In this document: positions 24,879-33,831 of the stretch, one piece after another
Layout of the letters: the number at the start of each line of letters is the position of its first letter
Position numbering within the stretch: the first letter of the stretch is position 1
Assembly: GCF_002257695.2 (NCBI RefSeq)
Contig: NZ_CP155571.1
Source: Sporomusa acidovorans
GTDB taxonomy: Bacteria > Bacillota > Negativicutes > Sporomusales > Sporomusaceae
Reading direction: 5' to 3' (one strand)
DNA: 64,000 bases
Notes under the pieces: generated by a model
Databases searched by the model: none
Seen by the model: the letters and a program-made list of their open reading frames with translations, nothing else
What the model was told of the DNA's origin: nothing
Made by a program: the position numbers and the translations under genes

Positions 24879-26402
24879 TCACCTCGCCGCTTCTACTTTG
24901 ACAAAAGTATCTTTGAATTCTTTGATGGCTTTTTTGAAGACGGCCTCGGTTTCGGTGTCCAGGGTTTTCTTTTCCCGGATGGTTTTGGCCACTTCCGCAT
25001 AGTTGCTGCGCATGAATTTTAACAGGTCCTGCTCAAATTTGGTGACGTCTTCGATGGGCACGTCGTCCAGGTAGCCGTTGATGCCGCTATAGATGGACAG
25101 GACTTGTTCTTCTACTGGCAACGGCACGTATTGCGGCTGTTTGAGGATTTCCATCATCCGCTGGCCGCGGTCGAGCTGGGCTTTGGTGGTTTTGTCGAGG
25201 TCGGAGCCAAATTGCGCGAAAGCAGCCAGTTCGCGGTATTGCGCCAGGTCCAGGCGCAGGCGCCCGGCTACTTGTTTCATGGCTTTGATTTGGGCGGAAC
25301 CGCCGACACGGGATACGGACAGGCCGGCGTTGATGGCCGGCCGTACGCCGGAATAGAAGAGTTCGCTCTCTAAGAAGATCTGGCCGTCGGTTATGGAGAT
25401 GACGTTGGTCGGTATGTACGCCGATACGTCGCCGGCCAGGGTCTCAATGATCGGCAGGGCGGTGATGGAGCCGCCGCCCAGGTCGCCGGAGAGTTTGGCC
25501 GCCCGTTCTAACAGGCGGGAGTGTAGGTAGAATACGTCGCCCGGATAGGCTTCGCGTCCAGGCGGACGGCGCAGTAAGAGCGACATGGCGCGGTAGGCGG
25601 TGGCGTGTTTGGACAGGTCATCGTACACGCACAGTACGGCGCCGCCTTTGTACATAAAGTATTCGCCCATGGCCACGCCGGCATAGGGTGCCAGATATTG
25701 CAGCGGCGCACTGTCGGAGGCTGTTGCCGCTACGACAATGGTGTATTCGAGGGCACCGGCGTCTTCCAGGGTTTTGACTACCCGGGCCACGGTCGATGCT
25801 TTTTGGCCGATGGCCACGTAAATGCAAGTAACTCCCTGGCCTTTTTGGTTGATGATGGTATCAACCGCGATGGCGGTTTTGCCGGTGCCGCGGTCGCCGA
25901 TGATGAGTTCGCGCTGGCCGCGGCCGATGGGTACCATGGAGTCAATGGCTTTTATTCCTGTTTGCAAGGGTTCTTTTACGGACTGCCTGTCGGCAATGCC
26001 GGGCGCGCGGTATTCGACCGGCCGGAATTCACTGGTATTGATGGGCCCTTTGCCATCGATCGGCTGGCCGATGGCGTTGACGACCCGGCCTACCATGGCT
26101 TCTCCTACCGGTACCTGCATGATGCGTCCGGTCCGGCGTACTGTGTCGCCTTCTTTAATTTCAATTTCACCGCCCAACAGTACGGCACCGACATTGTCTT
26201 CTTCCAGGTTTAGGACCATGCCGTATACTTCGTGCGGAAATTCTAATAATTCGCCGGCCATTGCCTTTTCCAGGCCGTGAATCCGGGCGATTCCATCGCC
26301 TACTTCGATAACAGTGCCAACATCATCTACGCTTAAGTCCACTTGATAGTGTTCTATTTGCTGTTTGATGATGGCTGTTATTTCTTCTGGCCTCATTTTC
26401 AT
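24879..26402 (-). CDS. atpA: ATP synthase F1 subunit alpha
   Basis: 507 residues, the non-catalytic nucleotide-binding subunit with Walker A GDRGTGKT, the N-terminal beta-barrel (about 25-95), and the SVSRVGGSAQ region (about 370). The first ATG (26402) has AAGG directly against it; the ATG two codons later is better spaced, so the true protein may begin MRPEE. It starts the GC-rich part of the operon. Confidence 0.98.
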   Translation of the reverse strand: MKMRPEEITAIIKQQIEHYQVDLSVDDVGTVIEVGDGIARIHGLEKAMAGELLEFPHEVYGMVLNLEEDNVGAVLLGGEIEIKEGDTVRRTGRIMQVPVGEAMVGRVVNAIGQPIDGKGPINTSEFRPVEYRAPGIADRQSVKEPLQTGIKAIDSMVPIGRGQRELIIGDRGTGKTAIAVDTIINQKGQGVTCIYVAIGQKASTVARVVKTLEDAGALEYTIVVAATASDSAPLQYLAPYAGVAMGEYFMYKGGAVLCVYDDLSKHATAYRAMSLLLRRPPGREAYPGDVFYLHSRLLERAAKLSGDLGGGSITALPIIETLAGDVSAYIPTNVISITDGQIFLESELFYSGVRPAINAGLSVSRVGGSAQIKAMKQVAGRLRLDLAQYRELAAFAQFGSDLDKTTKAQLDRGQRMMEILKQPQYVPLPVEEQVLSIYSGINGYLDDVPIEDVTKFEQDLLKFMRSNYAEVAKTIREKKTLDTETEAVFKKAIKEFKDTFVKVEAAR

Positions 26403-26482
26403 ACCTTGTTTGTCACCCCAATCATAAAGTCTACAGCAAGACGGCCTAAGACATAAGCAATCTTAACCATAAGATACTGAGA

Positions 26483-27037
26483 CTACACGGCAGCGGCTTG
26501 ACTTTCAAGCAGCGCCGCCTTCAGCATTTTCAGTTGGCGCTCTACACTGCCGTCAATTAATTTATCACCGATTTTGACAACAACACCACCAATAAGTGTC
26601 TGGTCTACTGTTGTCTTAAGCACAATGTTTTTGCCGGTAACTTTGCTAAGTTTGGCCGCAAGCGCTTCCAGCTGCTCTGCGGTAAGTTCTTTAGCGGTAA
26701 AAACTTCAACCTCGGCAATATTTCTGGCTTCATTGGCTAAACGAATATACTCGCGAATAATGGCCGGCAGAGCCGGTTCGCGCCGTTTATCAATTAAAAG
26801 CAATAAAAAGTTATGGAGAAAACCATCAAGGTCGCCGGTAAAAATGCGGTTAATGGTTTCTTTTTTGGCAGGTGCCGGCACCAACGGATGGTACATAAGG
26901 GTAGCCAAATCGGCATGGCCGGCGATCGTAGTCTCCACCAGTCTAAGCTGCTTTTCTACTACGTCCAGCATAGCCTTTTCCTTGGCAATTTCATACACAG
27001 CCTGTGCGTATTTAAGTGCTAACTGATTGGTTAGCAT
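26483..27037 (-). CDS. atpH: ATP synthase F1 subunit delta
   Basis: 184 residues: a six-helix N-terminal domain (about 1-105) and a C-terminal part with TGKNIVLKTTVDQTLIGGVVVKIGDKLIDGSVERQL typical of OSCP/delta. It joins the peripheral stalk to the top of F1. Its ATG overlaps the end of atpF by 7 nt. Eighty nucleotides separate it from atpA. Confidence 0.95.
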   Translation of the reverse strand: MLTNQLALKYAQAVYEIAKEKAMLDVVEKQLRLVETTIAGHADLATLMYHPLVPAPAKKETINRIFTGDLDGFLHNFLLLLIDKRREPALPAIIREYIRLANEARNIAEVEVFTAKELTAEQLEALAAKLSKVTGKNIVLKTTVDQTLIGGVVVKIGDKLIDGSVERQLKMLKAALLESQAAAV

Positions 27038-27534
27038 GGCAGACCACCTATTTTCTTGCCATCCAGATTATTGATGAACTCATCAACAATCTTGGCATTG
27101 ACTTGTTCGTCCATATTTTGGGCAATAATCTTGGAAGCAGCAGCCACAGCGAGCGTCACGACTTCGCCTTTGAGTTCGGCAATAGCGTGCTCGCGTTCAC
27201 GGGTAATTTCTTCCTGAGTAGCCTTTAACAGCCTGGCACTTTCTTCACGGGCTTCTTTGAGCATTTCTTCCTTGGTTTGTTCAGCCAGCTTGGCGGCCTT
27301 TTCAACAATAGCCTGTGCCTGGGTACGAGCTTCAGCCAGTTGAGCAAGATATTCCTGCTTAAGTTTCTCAGCAGCTTGCTTTTCCTGTTCGGCTGTCTCC
27401 AGACTTTCAGCAATTTTGGCCTGCCGGTCAGCCAGCGCCTGCATTAGCGGTTTATATGCCACTTTAGCTAAAATAGCAACAAGTATAAGAAAATTTATAA
27501 TCTGCGCTATAAGCGTCGCATTCAAATCAACCAA
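27031..27534 (-). CDS. atpF: ATP synthase Fo subunit b
   Basis: 167 residues: an N-terminal membrane helix (about 5-25, NATLIAQIINFLILVAILAKV) and a long charged helix forming the peripheral stalk. The longest frame reaches 27672, inside atpE, but the TTG at 27534 has GAGGAGGGG seven bases upstream and gives the family's normal N-terminus. A TTG start here is therefore assigned. Confidence 0.94.
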   Translation of the reverse strand: MVDLNATLIAQIINFLILVAILAKVAYKPLMQALADRQAKIAESLETAEQEKQAAEKLKQEYLAQLAEARTQAQAIVEKAAKLAEQTKEEMLKEAREESARLLKATQEEITREREHAIAELKGEVVTLAVAAASKIIAQNMDEQVNAKIVDEFINNLDGKKIGGLPC

Positions 27535-27619
27535 TTGAGGGCCCCTCCTCTTTCCGGCGTATAAGGGGAGCGCTGGCAGAACCATACTTCGTCCTGCCAG
27601 TCGCCCGATAACGCGTAAA

Positions 27620-27871
27620 TTACTTAATAAACGGATTGGCAAATACCAATACAATGGCAATAACGGCAGCAATAATAGGAATAGACTCGATCAAACCTAC
27701 GGAAATCAGCATGTTTACAAGGATAGTTCCTTTTGCTTCCGGTTGTCTGGCCATCCCCTCAATTGCTTTGGCGGTTACGGAACCGTCACCAACACCGGCT
27801 CCAATAGCGGCAAGACCGATAGCTAAACCAGCACCAATAGCAGAAGCCGCAATAATAATAGCTTGTTCCAC
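27620..27871 (-). CDS. atpE: ATP synthase Fo subunit c
   Basis: 83 residues, a two-helix hairpin with the polar loop ARQPEAKG (about 41-48) that contacts gamma and epsilon. The ion-binding Glu62 is in GLIESIPI and is followed by Ser63. Asp29 (GVGDG) sits where sodium-type c subunits have Gln and Fusobacterium has a second Glu. The ring carries H+ or Na+ through the membrane; coupling ion cannot be settled from this protein alone. Confidence 0.96.
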   Translation of the reverse strand: MEQAIIIAASAIGAGLAIGLAAIGAGVGDGSVTAKAIEGMARQPEAKGTILVNMLISVGLIESIPIIAAVIAIVLVFANPFIK

Positions 27872-27927
27872 AGAAAATTCCTCCTTTTTGTTTGTTAAAT
27901 CGTAAAAATTCGTTTTAAACTATAAAA

Positions 27928-28608
27928 TCAGTGATCATTTTTTAATGAATTAGATAGATACGACATAGACAGCATAGTAAAGATAAACGCCTGTACAACG
28001 CCTACAAACACACTGAAGGCCAACCATGCTGTCGGAATAACATACGGCACCAACATGCCTAAAATAATAAGCAATATCTCACCCGCCAGAATGTTGCCAA
28101 ATAGACGGAAAGATAACGTAATCGGTTTAGCCAGTTCTTCAATAATGTTAATAACAACAAAAGGAATGTAAGGTTCAAAAAAATGTTTGCAATACCTGAC
28201 AGTTCCCCGTTCCTTGATACCAAGAATATGTACCAGGATAATGACCATCAAAGCTAGTCCCAGCGTTGTATTAATGTCATTAGTTGGTGAGGTAAACCCT
28301 GGCACCAAACCCAATTCATTACCAACCACAAGGAACAAAAACAATGTGATGATTAGGGGCGCTAATTTTCTCCCCTTTGGCCCCATGGTGTTATCAATCT
28401 GATCCAGCAAGGCCGTAACAGCCATTTCCAGGAAATTTTGCCACCCACGGGGTATAATGGATGCCCGTCGTGTAGCAAGGATTGCCAAAATGATGACAAT
28501 TGCCATAGTCAGCCATGTCATCATTAATGTGTCAAGATTAAAGGTAAGCCCGGCAAAATGTGCCAGCTTGTGCACACCAATTTCGTGACCTCCTCCACCA
28601 TGTCCCAT
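27928..28608 (-). CDS. atpB: ATP synthase Fo subunit a
   Basis: 226 residues, an integral membrane protein with about five to six helices. The essential Arg lies in LSFRLFGNILAGE and is followed by the conserved C-terminal helix ending near FTMLSMSYLS. It forms the ion half-channels next to the c-ring. It lies between the atpI-type gene and atpE. Confidence 0.96.
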   Translation of the reverse strand: MGHGGGGHEIGVHKLAHFAGLTFNLDTLMMTWLTMAIVIILAILATRRASIIPRGWQNFLEMAVTALLDQIDNTMGPKGRKLAPLIITLFLFLVVGNELGLVPGFTSPTNDINTTLGLALMVIILVHILGIKERGTVRYCKHFFEPYIPFVVINIIEELAKPITLSFRLFGNILAGEILLIILGMLVPYVIPTAWLAFSVFVGVVQAFIFTMLSMSYLSNSLKNDH

Positions 28609-28634
28609 AATTCATTTTCACTCCCTTCCACAAG

Positions 28635-29057
28635 TTATTCTGATTTTCCTAAATTTGTTATGAGTCCGGCAACCACAATCCATACGGCATTCACCATAAG
28701 TACTATATGAAGTGAGAATACCCCCACTACTGCCGCCCAAAAATCAATACCCGGCACTTTGACAGCTAAAACAAGTATCGAGATGATAAATCCATACCGG
28801 AGCAGCCAGCCTGTACGCATAGATGACAGCGCCTTTTCCGGTGGAAGCTCAGTACTTCTTTTTACCCGGCGGCACATGAGCAAAAAATAAATCAGGCTGC
28901 TTGTCCAACCGGTTAACAAACCAAGTATCATGGATATTTTGCCGGATAGTAACGCGCTGAAAATCACGAAAAATCCCCAAGCCAGCAAATGCAGCAGTGT
29001 TCGCCGCATTTGCTCGGCATAGTTGTCAGCGAACTCCATTTTGAGCAATGAAAACAT
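28635..29057 (-). CDS. atpI: ATP synthase subunit I family protein
   Basis: 140 residues with four hydrophobic segments (about 22-40, 42-62, 85-105, 107-132) and a cytoplasmic Lys/Arg loop, consistent with the ATP synthase I family. Such proteins help c-ring assembly or sit near the a subunit. It follows the smaller AtpZ-type gene by 3 nt and precedes atpB by 26 nt. AAAGG directly abuts the chosen ATG, so translation may be coupled to the upstream gene. Confidence 0.8.
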   Translation of the reverse strand: MFSLLKMEFADNYAEQMRRTLLHLLAWGFFVIFSALLSGKISMILGLLTGWTSSLIYFLLMCRRVKRSTELPPEKALSSMRTGWLLRYGFIISILVLAVKVPGIDFWAAVVGVFSLHIVLMVNAVWIVVAGLITNLGKSE

Positions 29058-29060
29058 CCT

Positions 29061-29270
29061 TTATGACTTTACGATTTTTTTGTAGGTAGACCACAATCCG
29101 GCCAACATGCCCAAAACAATTCCGGCAACAGTAAACCAAGGGGATGTCCCCAGATAATGATCCACCCAACGGCCCAGAAACAGCCCTACTGCCACTGTAG
29201 CCACCATAGTAAGCCCAATATTGCTTGCTGTACTAAGAGCCGACCATGTTCCATTAGGTTTCTCCGGCAT
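29061..29270 (-). CDS. AtpZ/AtpI-type small membrane protein
   Basis: 69 residues with two membrane helices (about 12-32 and 42-62) and the GLFLGRWVDHYLGTSPWF region of the AtpZ/AtpI family. It is the first gene of the atp operon. The ATG at 29270 has AGAGGTG six bases upstream; the frame extends upstream to 29321 without another good start. The family is implicated in divalent cation supply or Fo assembly; I cannot choose between these. Confidence 0.8.
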   Translation of the reverse strand: MPEKPNGTWSALSTASNIGLTMVATVAVGLFLGRWVDHYLGTSPWFTVAGIVLGMLAGLWSTYKKIVKS

Positions 29271-29465
29271 TGTTTCACCTCTTATTATAAGCTTGATCGT
29301 AATCTTGCTTATTATAACCATCCTGGTAATAAGCTATAAATTTCAGCGATATATTACCAAAAAAGGCCGGTGTCCGGTTATATATTCTATGCTAAATAAG
29401 AAAAATCCTGCTATTTTGCTGGCAGAAAGCAGTAAATTTTTTACCGATTTATCAAATATTACCTT

Positions 29466-30632
29466 TTATTTACAGTTCTCGGCTGCAAATTCATCCGGCA
29501 AGGTCTGAACCAATCCATACCGATGCAGTATTGCATGGACAATCCGGACGGCGGCCTTGCCGTCCCCGTAAGGATTTACCGCATTCGCCATCCGTTGATA
29601 CTCTTTACAGTTAACGAGCAGAGTTTTGGTCTCAGCAAACACCCGTTCCTTATCCGTACCTATCAGTTTTACGGTACCGGCAGTTAGTGCTTCGGGGCGT
29701 TCGGTTGTATCGCGTAAAACCAGTACGGGTTTACCAAGTGCCGGCGCTTCTTCCTGAATGCCGCCGGAATCCGTTAGTATGAGATATGCTCTGGCCATGA
29801 GGTTTGCAAATGGCTGATAGTCAAGCGGATCAATCAAATGAACGCGCTCCTGAGCGCCTAACTCTTCCTGAACAACCTTGCGCACCAGCGGATTTTTATG
29901 TACCGGGAAAACAATTTCGACATCAGCAAATAAAGTAACAATATCTTTCAATGCCTGATAGACATGGCGCATAGGCTCACCAAGATTTTCGCGACGATGG
30001 GTAGTTACCAGAATGACCTTTTTATGCGAATAGTCAATATTTTGCAGCAAGGGATCGATAAAGGTATAATTTTCATCGACGGTCGCTTTCAGCGCATCAA
30101 TCACTGTGTTGCCTGTGACAATAACCGTTTGGGCATTTACATTTTCCCGCAGCAGATTTTGTTTGGCAGTAACCGTCGGTGCAAAATGAATATCGGCTAA
30201 CGAGCCGGTAAGCTTGCGGTTCATTTCCTCCGGATAGGGAGAATATTTGTCGCCTGTCCGCAGTCCGGCTTCAACATGACCGACTGCCGTCTGGTGATAA
30301 TAAGCAGCCAGCGCGCCGGCAAATGTTGTCGTTGTATCACCATGAACCAGGACAATATCAGGTTTTTCCTCAGCCAACACCTGATTTAAACCTTGCATGG
30401 CCCGGCAGGTAATATCGAATAGGGTCTGCCCCCGGCTCATAATGTCAAGATCATGGTCCGGGGTAATCTTAAATAAGGTAAGTACTTGGTCAAGCATCTC
30501 GCGGTGCTGGGCCGTAACAGTAACAATCGGTGTTATATGTTCTGGATGTTTTGCTAAGGCAAGTACAACCGGTGCCATTTTTATGGCTTCAGGCCTTGTT
30601 CCGAAAACAGTCATAACCTTAATGCGTGACAT
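29466..30632 (-). CDS. wecB: UDP-N-acetylglucosamine 2-epimerase (non-hydrolysing)
   Basis: 388 residues: KVMTVFGTRPEAIKMAPV at the N-terminus, VHGDTTTTFAGALAAYY, GHVEAGLRT and DSGGIQEEAPALGKPVLVLRDTTERPEA are hallmarks of WecB/MnaA. It interconverts UDP-GlcNAc and UDP-ManNAc for surface polysaccharide. I chose the ATG at 30632 with GAAGGAG upstream. It follows the wecA/tagO-like gene, consistent with a surface glycan pathway. Bacillus has mnaA close to its atp operon too. Confidence 0.93.
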   Translation of the reverse strand: MSRIKVMTVFGTRPEAIKMAPVVLALAKHPEHITPIVTVTAQHREMLDQVLTLFKITPDHDLDIMSRGQTLFDITCRAMQGLNQVLAEEKPDIVLVHGDTTTTFAGALAAYYHQTAVGHVEAGLRTGDKYSPYPEEMNRKLTGSLADIHFAPTVTAKQNLLRENVNAQTVIVTGNTVIDALKATVDENYTFIDPLLQNIDYSHKKVILVTTHRRENLGEPMRHVYQALKDIVTLFADVEIVFPVHKNPLVRKVVQEELGAQERVHLIDPLDYQPFANLMARAYLILTDSGGIQEEAPALGKPVLVLRDTTERPEALTAGTVKLIGTDKERVFAETKTLLVNCKEYQRMANAVNPYGDGKAAVRIVHAILHRYGLVQTLPDEFAAENCK

Positions 30633-30692
30633 AAATTCTGCTCCTTCCGCTGGCAACATGTGGAGTTTTTCACTTTTTCCACCGATAGCAAC

Positions 30693-30714
30693 AGGCGGGC
30701 AAAAATGCCCGCCT
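30693..30714 (-). terminator. Hairpin between wecA-like gene and wecB
   Basis: 9-bp GC-rich perfect arms (30693-30701 with 30706-30714) and a 4-nt loop lie 34 nt after the wecA-like stop. The T-run is weak, so partial termination or attenuation before wecB is possible. Confidence 0.6.
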
Positions 30715-30747
30715 ATTATTCCATCCTAGTTCTGTATAACTATACGA

Positions 30748-31791
30748 TTAATGCACAGAATCACTACGTTTAAGCACTCCATCGTTATTGCTCAGCACAC
30801 CAATCTTTTTTGCACCCAAAAAAGCAACAACAATAATTGATAAAATAATAAGTGCAGCATAGGCTTTGCTTACTTCTGTAAGAACGATTGCACTTACGCC
30901 CAAACAACCACTAATGACATACATCAACAAAACAGCCTGTTTCTGACTTAAGCCCATAGCTAACAAGCGATGATGCAGGTGGCCCCTGTCGGGTTTGAAA
31001 ATTGGTCGCCCATTCATATAACGGCGAATGATCGCAAAGGCGGTATCCATAATTGGCAACCCCAAAGCGACAATAGGAACTACCAAAGCAATTGTTGCCG
31101 CACTTTTAACGGCTCCCAGTATAGAAACTGCCGCTAACATATACCCTAAGAACATACTGCCCGTATCGCCCATAAAAATCTTGGCAGGGTTAAAGTTATG
31201 CTGCAAAAAGCCCAGCGCACTGCCGGCCAATGCCGCTGTCAAAATAGCCACTGTCCAGAAATTTTGTTCCAGGGCTACTAATAAAATCGTAACCGACGCA
31301 ATGGTTGATACCCCGGCCGCCAGTCCGTCCAAACCATCAATCAGATTGACGGTGTTTGTCAGGCTTACCACCCAGATAATGGTAAGAGGGATAGATAAAT
31401 AATTAACATAAATCATATCGCCAAACGGATTGGTCAACCACTCAATCCGAACATCAAATAAAACAAGTACAATGGCTGCCATAATTTGCCCCAGCAGTTT
31501 CACCTTAGCAGACAGTTGCATCAAATCATCAATAATGCCAACTGTCAAGATAAGTGTACCGCCTAATAACAAGCCTAAGATTTCATGGCTAATATGCATA
31601 CTGGACAATACAGCCAGTACAAAACCAAAATATATAGCAAGTCCACCCATCCGTGGAATGGGAACCGTATGCACTTTACGGGCGTCAGGAGCGTCCATGG
31701 CCCCTGCCTTAATAGCTAATTCCTTGACACGCGGAGTGATAAAGTAAGCCGCTGCTAAAGCAACAGTGAAAGCCACTACATATGTTTGCAT
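30748..31791 (-). CDS. wecA: Undecaprenyl-phosphate GlcNAc-1-phosphate transferase (WecA/TagO family)
   Basis: 347 residues with about ten membrane helices. Family motifs: DAPDARKVHTVPIPRMGG, NLIDGLDGLAAGVS, MGDTGSMFLG and the HLHHRL loop. It starts lipid-linked glycan synthesis by moving GlcNAc-1-P to undecaprenyl phosphate. In a diderm cell the product more likely feeds lipopolysaccharide O-antigen or a similar polymer than teichoic acid. Confidence 0.93.
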   Translation of the reverse strand: MQTYVVAFTVALAAAYFITPRVKELAIKAGAMDAPDARKVHTVPIPRMGGLAIYFGFVLAVLSSMHISHEILGLLLGGTLILTVGIIDDLMQLSAKVKLLGQIMAAIVLVLFDVRIEWLTNPFGDMIYVNYLSIPLTIIWVVSLTNTVNLIDGLDGLAAGVSTIASVTILLVALEQNFWTVAILTAALAGSALGFLQHNFNPAKIFMGDTGSMFLGYMLAAVSILGAVKSAATIALVVPIVALGLPIMDTAFAIIRRYMNGRPIFKPDRGHLHHRLLAMGLSQKQAVLLMYVISGCLGVSAIVLTEVSKAYAALIILSIIVVAFLGAKKIGVLSNNDGVLKRSDSVH

Positions 31792-31971
31792 ATGCTAACA
31801 CCTCATTTCTACGCACCATTCATTGTACCTCAACTGCATAAAAGTTGTCAATCGCTAGCGAATAGACAAAGCTTTGTTTTTGTATTATTTTCATTATCAG
31901 TAACTATATGCATCACGTAAAGATAGTATGTCTCGATCACCGGCAAATACCCACTCTTGGATCAGTTAGTT

Positions 31972-32646
31972 CTACCGGCAGTAACCCTTACGGCGCAGTT
32001 TATCCACATGACCGGCAACCAGCGACGGTATATGTACAGCATGGCGCTGCGCAAGTATATACATCATGGTAAAACAGCATTGGGCCACATCCAGCAGTTC
32101 CAAGGCCGCGCCCCGGTTCACCTGGTTGACGGTAAGGCGTGCCTGCTCACCCGACGCACCGGCATGCTTACCGAGAAACTGGGTAAGTTCTCCGAGTTCT
32201 TCCTGAATTTTGCATACAGTAGTTAACAAGGTGACATCAGCAAGTTCGAGATGAGGTAAACTAATATATTTATAATTACCGCCATGGAGTTTTTTTATCG
32301 TGGTGATGCGGTAGCTTTGGCTATCATCATAGGCATACCCCTTATCAATAAGTTTGGCGAGATGTTCGCCAATCAGACTGTCGGCGTCAATACCAAAGTT
32401 GTCTTCCATAACGAAAATCATAGTTACACAGGTTTGGGCAACGTCTAAAAGTTCCTCTTTGACATCATTAAGCAGTTCGGCGGCTACCGGCTGGTGCGCC
32501 AGTTCCGCCGGGCTTAATTTTTCCCAAGGTATAAACTTCAGCACGGCACGTGCCAATTCTCCGGCCTCTTCCATTGCTTTAAGCAAGGTGGAGTCCAGGG
32601 TTGGATTCAGATTATTGAGTTTTGGCAAATAGATGGCTTCTACCAT
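31972..32646 (-). CDS. Tandem MazG-like nucleotide pyrophosphohydrolase
   Basis: 224 residues made of two all-alpha NTP-pyrophosphatase-like halves. Half one has E26ExxE30 and E65xxD68; half two has E149ExxE153 and E183xxD186. LLDVAQ occurs in both, indicating internal duplication. These acidic motifs bind Mg2+ in MazG/dUTPase-like enzymes. It is 8 nt upstream of nothing else in its own direction except that dCMP deaminase precedes it closely, so a role in pyrimidine nucleotide cleaning is likely. Exact substrate unknown. Confidence 0.75.
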   Translation of the reverse strand: MVEAIYLPKLNNLNPTLDSTLLKAMEEAGELARAVLKFIPWEKLSPAELAHQPVAAELLNDVKEELLDVAQTCVTMIFVMEDNFGIDADSLIGEHLAKLIDKGYAYDDSQSYRITTIKKLHGGNYKYISLPHLELADVTLLTTVCKIQEELGELTQFLGKHAGASGEQARLTVNQVNRGAALELLDVAQCCFTMMYILAQRHAVHIPSLVAGHVDKLRRKGYCR

Positions 32647-32654
32647 ATAATCCC

Positions 32655-33128
32655 CTATATGTCTGCTTTATCAAAGCAAATATAATCGATTGCCGCTTCA
32701 GCAATTAATTGTTCGGCCAGTTTGTCCGGATAGCTATACTGATAAACAATGCGGATGATGCCCGCATTGATGAGGATTTTGGTGCAAGCAGAACAGGGCT
32801 GGTGCGTAGAATAAATGGTCGCACCCCGAATAGGAACTCCATACATAGCCGCCTGGACAACCGCACTTTGCTCAGCATGAAGACCCCGGCAAAGTTCCTG
32901 CCGCTGGCCGGACGGCACGTGATTAACCGCACGCACACAGCCTACCTCGCCGCAATGAGGCAAACCACACGGCGCACCATTATAGCCAGTACTGAGCAAA
33001 CGCCGGTCTTTGACGATAACAGCCCCAATCTGGCGGCGCAGGCAGGTCGAGCGGGTAGCAACCACCTTGGTTATTTCCATAAAATACTCATCCCAGGACG
33101 GTCGAACAGGGTCTTGGTTATCATGCAT
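32655..33128 (-). CDS. Deoxycytidylate deaminase (ComEB type)
   Basis: 157 residues with the zinc deaminase motifs HAEQSAVVQAA (His ligand and catalytic Glu) and PCSACTKILINAGI (two Cys ligands), plus the ATRSTCLRRQIGAVIVKD N-terminus of dCMP deaminases. It turns dCMP into dUMP for thymidylate synthesis. It lies 8 nt ahead of the tandem MazG gene, and 57 nt after upp. Confidence 0.92.
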   Translation of the reverse strand: MHDNQDPVRPSWDEYFMEITKVVATRSTCLRRQIGAVIVKDRRLLSTGYNGAPCGLPHCGEVGCVRAVNHVPSGQRQELCRGLHAEQSAVVQAAMYGVPIRGATIYSTHQPCSACTKILINAGIIRIVYQYSYPDKLAEQLIAEAAIDYICFDKADI

Positions 33129-33185
33129 GCTATTCTACCCCCTTTGCCATTTAGTGTATTCTTATTTTACGAAAAAAGACCCGCT

Positions 33186-33812
33186 TTACTTGGTGCCGAA
33201 AATCCGGTCGCCGGCATCGCCCAAGCCCGGTACAATATAACCATTTTCGTTAAGATGACTGTCAACAGCCGCCACATACACCTCAACATCAGGATGATGG
33301 GAATTAACCATATTAACGCCCTCCGGCGCTGCCACCAGGCACATCAATTTAATCTGCTTAGCGCCCCTGGCTTTCAACATATCAATCGCTGCCACTGACG
33401 ATCCGCCGGTAGCCAGCATCGGATCAATCACTATAAGTTCGCGTTCGGCGACATCGGTAGGCAACTTGCAATAATATTCCACAGGTTTTAGTGTGTCATG
33501 GTCACGATATAAGCCAATATGCCCGACTTTGGCGGCGGGAATCAGCCTTAAGATGCCGTTCACCATGCCTAGTCCGGCGCGCAGGATTGGCACAACACCA
33601 ATTTTTTTGCCTGACAAAACTTTGCAGGTGCAAGTGGTCAGCGGTGTTTCCACTGTGGTTTCTTCCAAGGGCATATTACGGGTTAATTCGTAGGCCATGA
33701 GCATGGCAATTTCTTCCAAAAGCTCACGGAACTCCTTGGTGCCTGTCCTGACATCGCGAATAAGCGAAAGTTTATGCTGGATAAGCGGGTGATCGATTAC
33801 CTTTACTTGCAT
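33186..33812 (-). CDS. upp: Uracil phosphoribosyltransferase
   Basis: 208 residues, the usual length. It salvages uracil to UMP using PRPP. Motifs: HPLIQHKLSLIRD at the N-terminus, VPILRAGLGMV, and the PRPP loop VIDPMLATGGSS. It follows glyA by 19 nt, the same order as in Bacillus. Confidence 0.97.
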   Translation of the reverse strand: MQVKVIDHPLIQHKLSLIRDVRTGTKEFRELLEEIAMLMAYELTRNMPLEETTVETPLTTCTCKVLSGKKIGVVPILRAGLGMVNGILRLIPAAKVGHIGLYRDHDTLKPVEYYCKLPTDVAERELIVIDPMLATGGSSVAAIDMLKARGAKQIKLMCLVAAPEGVNMVNSHHPDVEVYVAAVDSHLNENGYIVPGLGDAGDRIFGTK

Positions 33813-33831
33813 ACAGTCATCTCTCCTTACC

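Noticed and set aside
25605..26213. 202-codon plus-strand frame opposite atpA
   Set aside because: Shadow of atpA in the same GC-rich block; no family resemblance.
27535..27672. N-terminal extension of atpF into atpE
   Set aside because: The extra 46 residues do not match subunit b, and the TTG at 27534 has a strong ribosome binding site.
29311..29316. TATAAT upstream of the atp operon as promoter
   Set aside because: No acceptable -35 at normal spacing; the same TTATAATAAG string occurs twice in this AT-rich stretch.
29367..29377. CCGG...CCGG hairpin followed by T-run after wecB
   Set aside because: Only a 4-bp stem; too weak to call a terminator with confidence.
32709..33398. 229-codon plus-strand frame across the dCMP deaminase and upp genes
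   Set aside because: Covers two well-supported genes on the other strand and has no recognisable domain.
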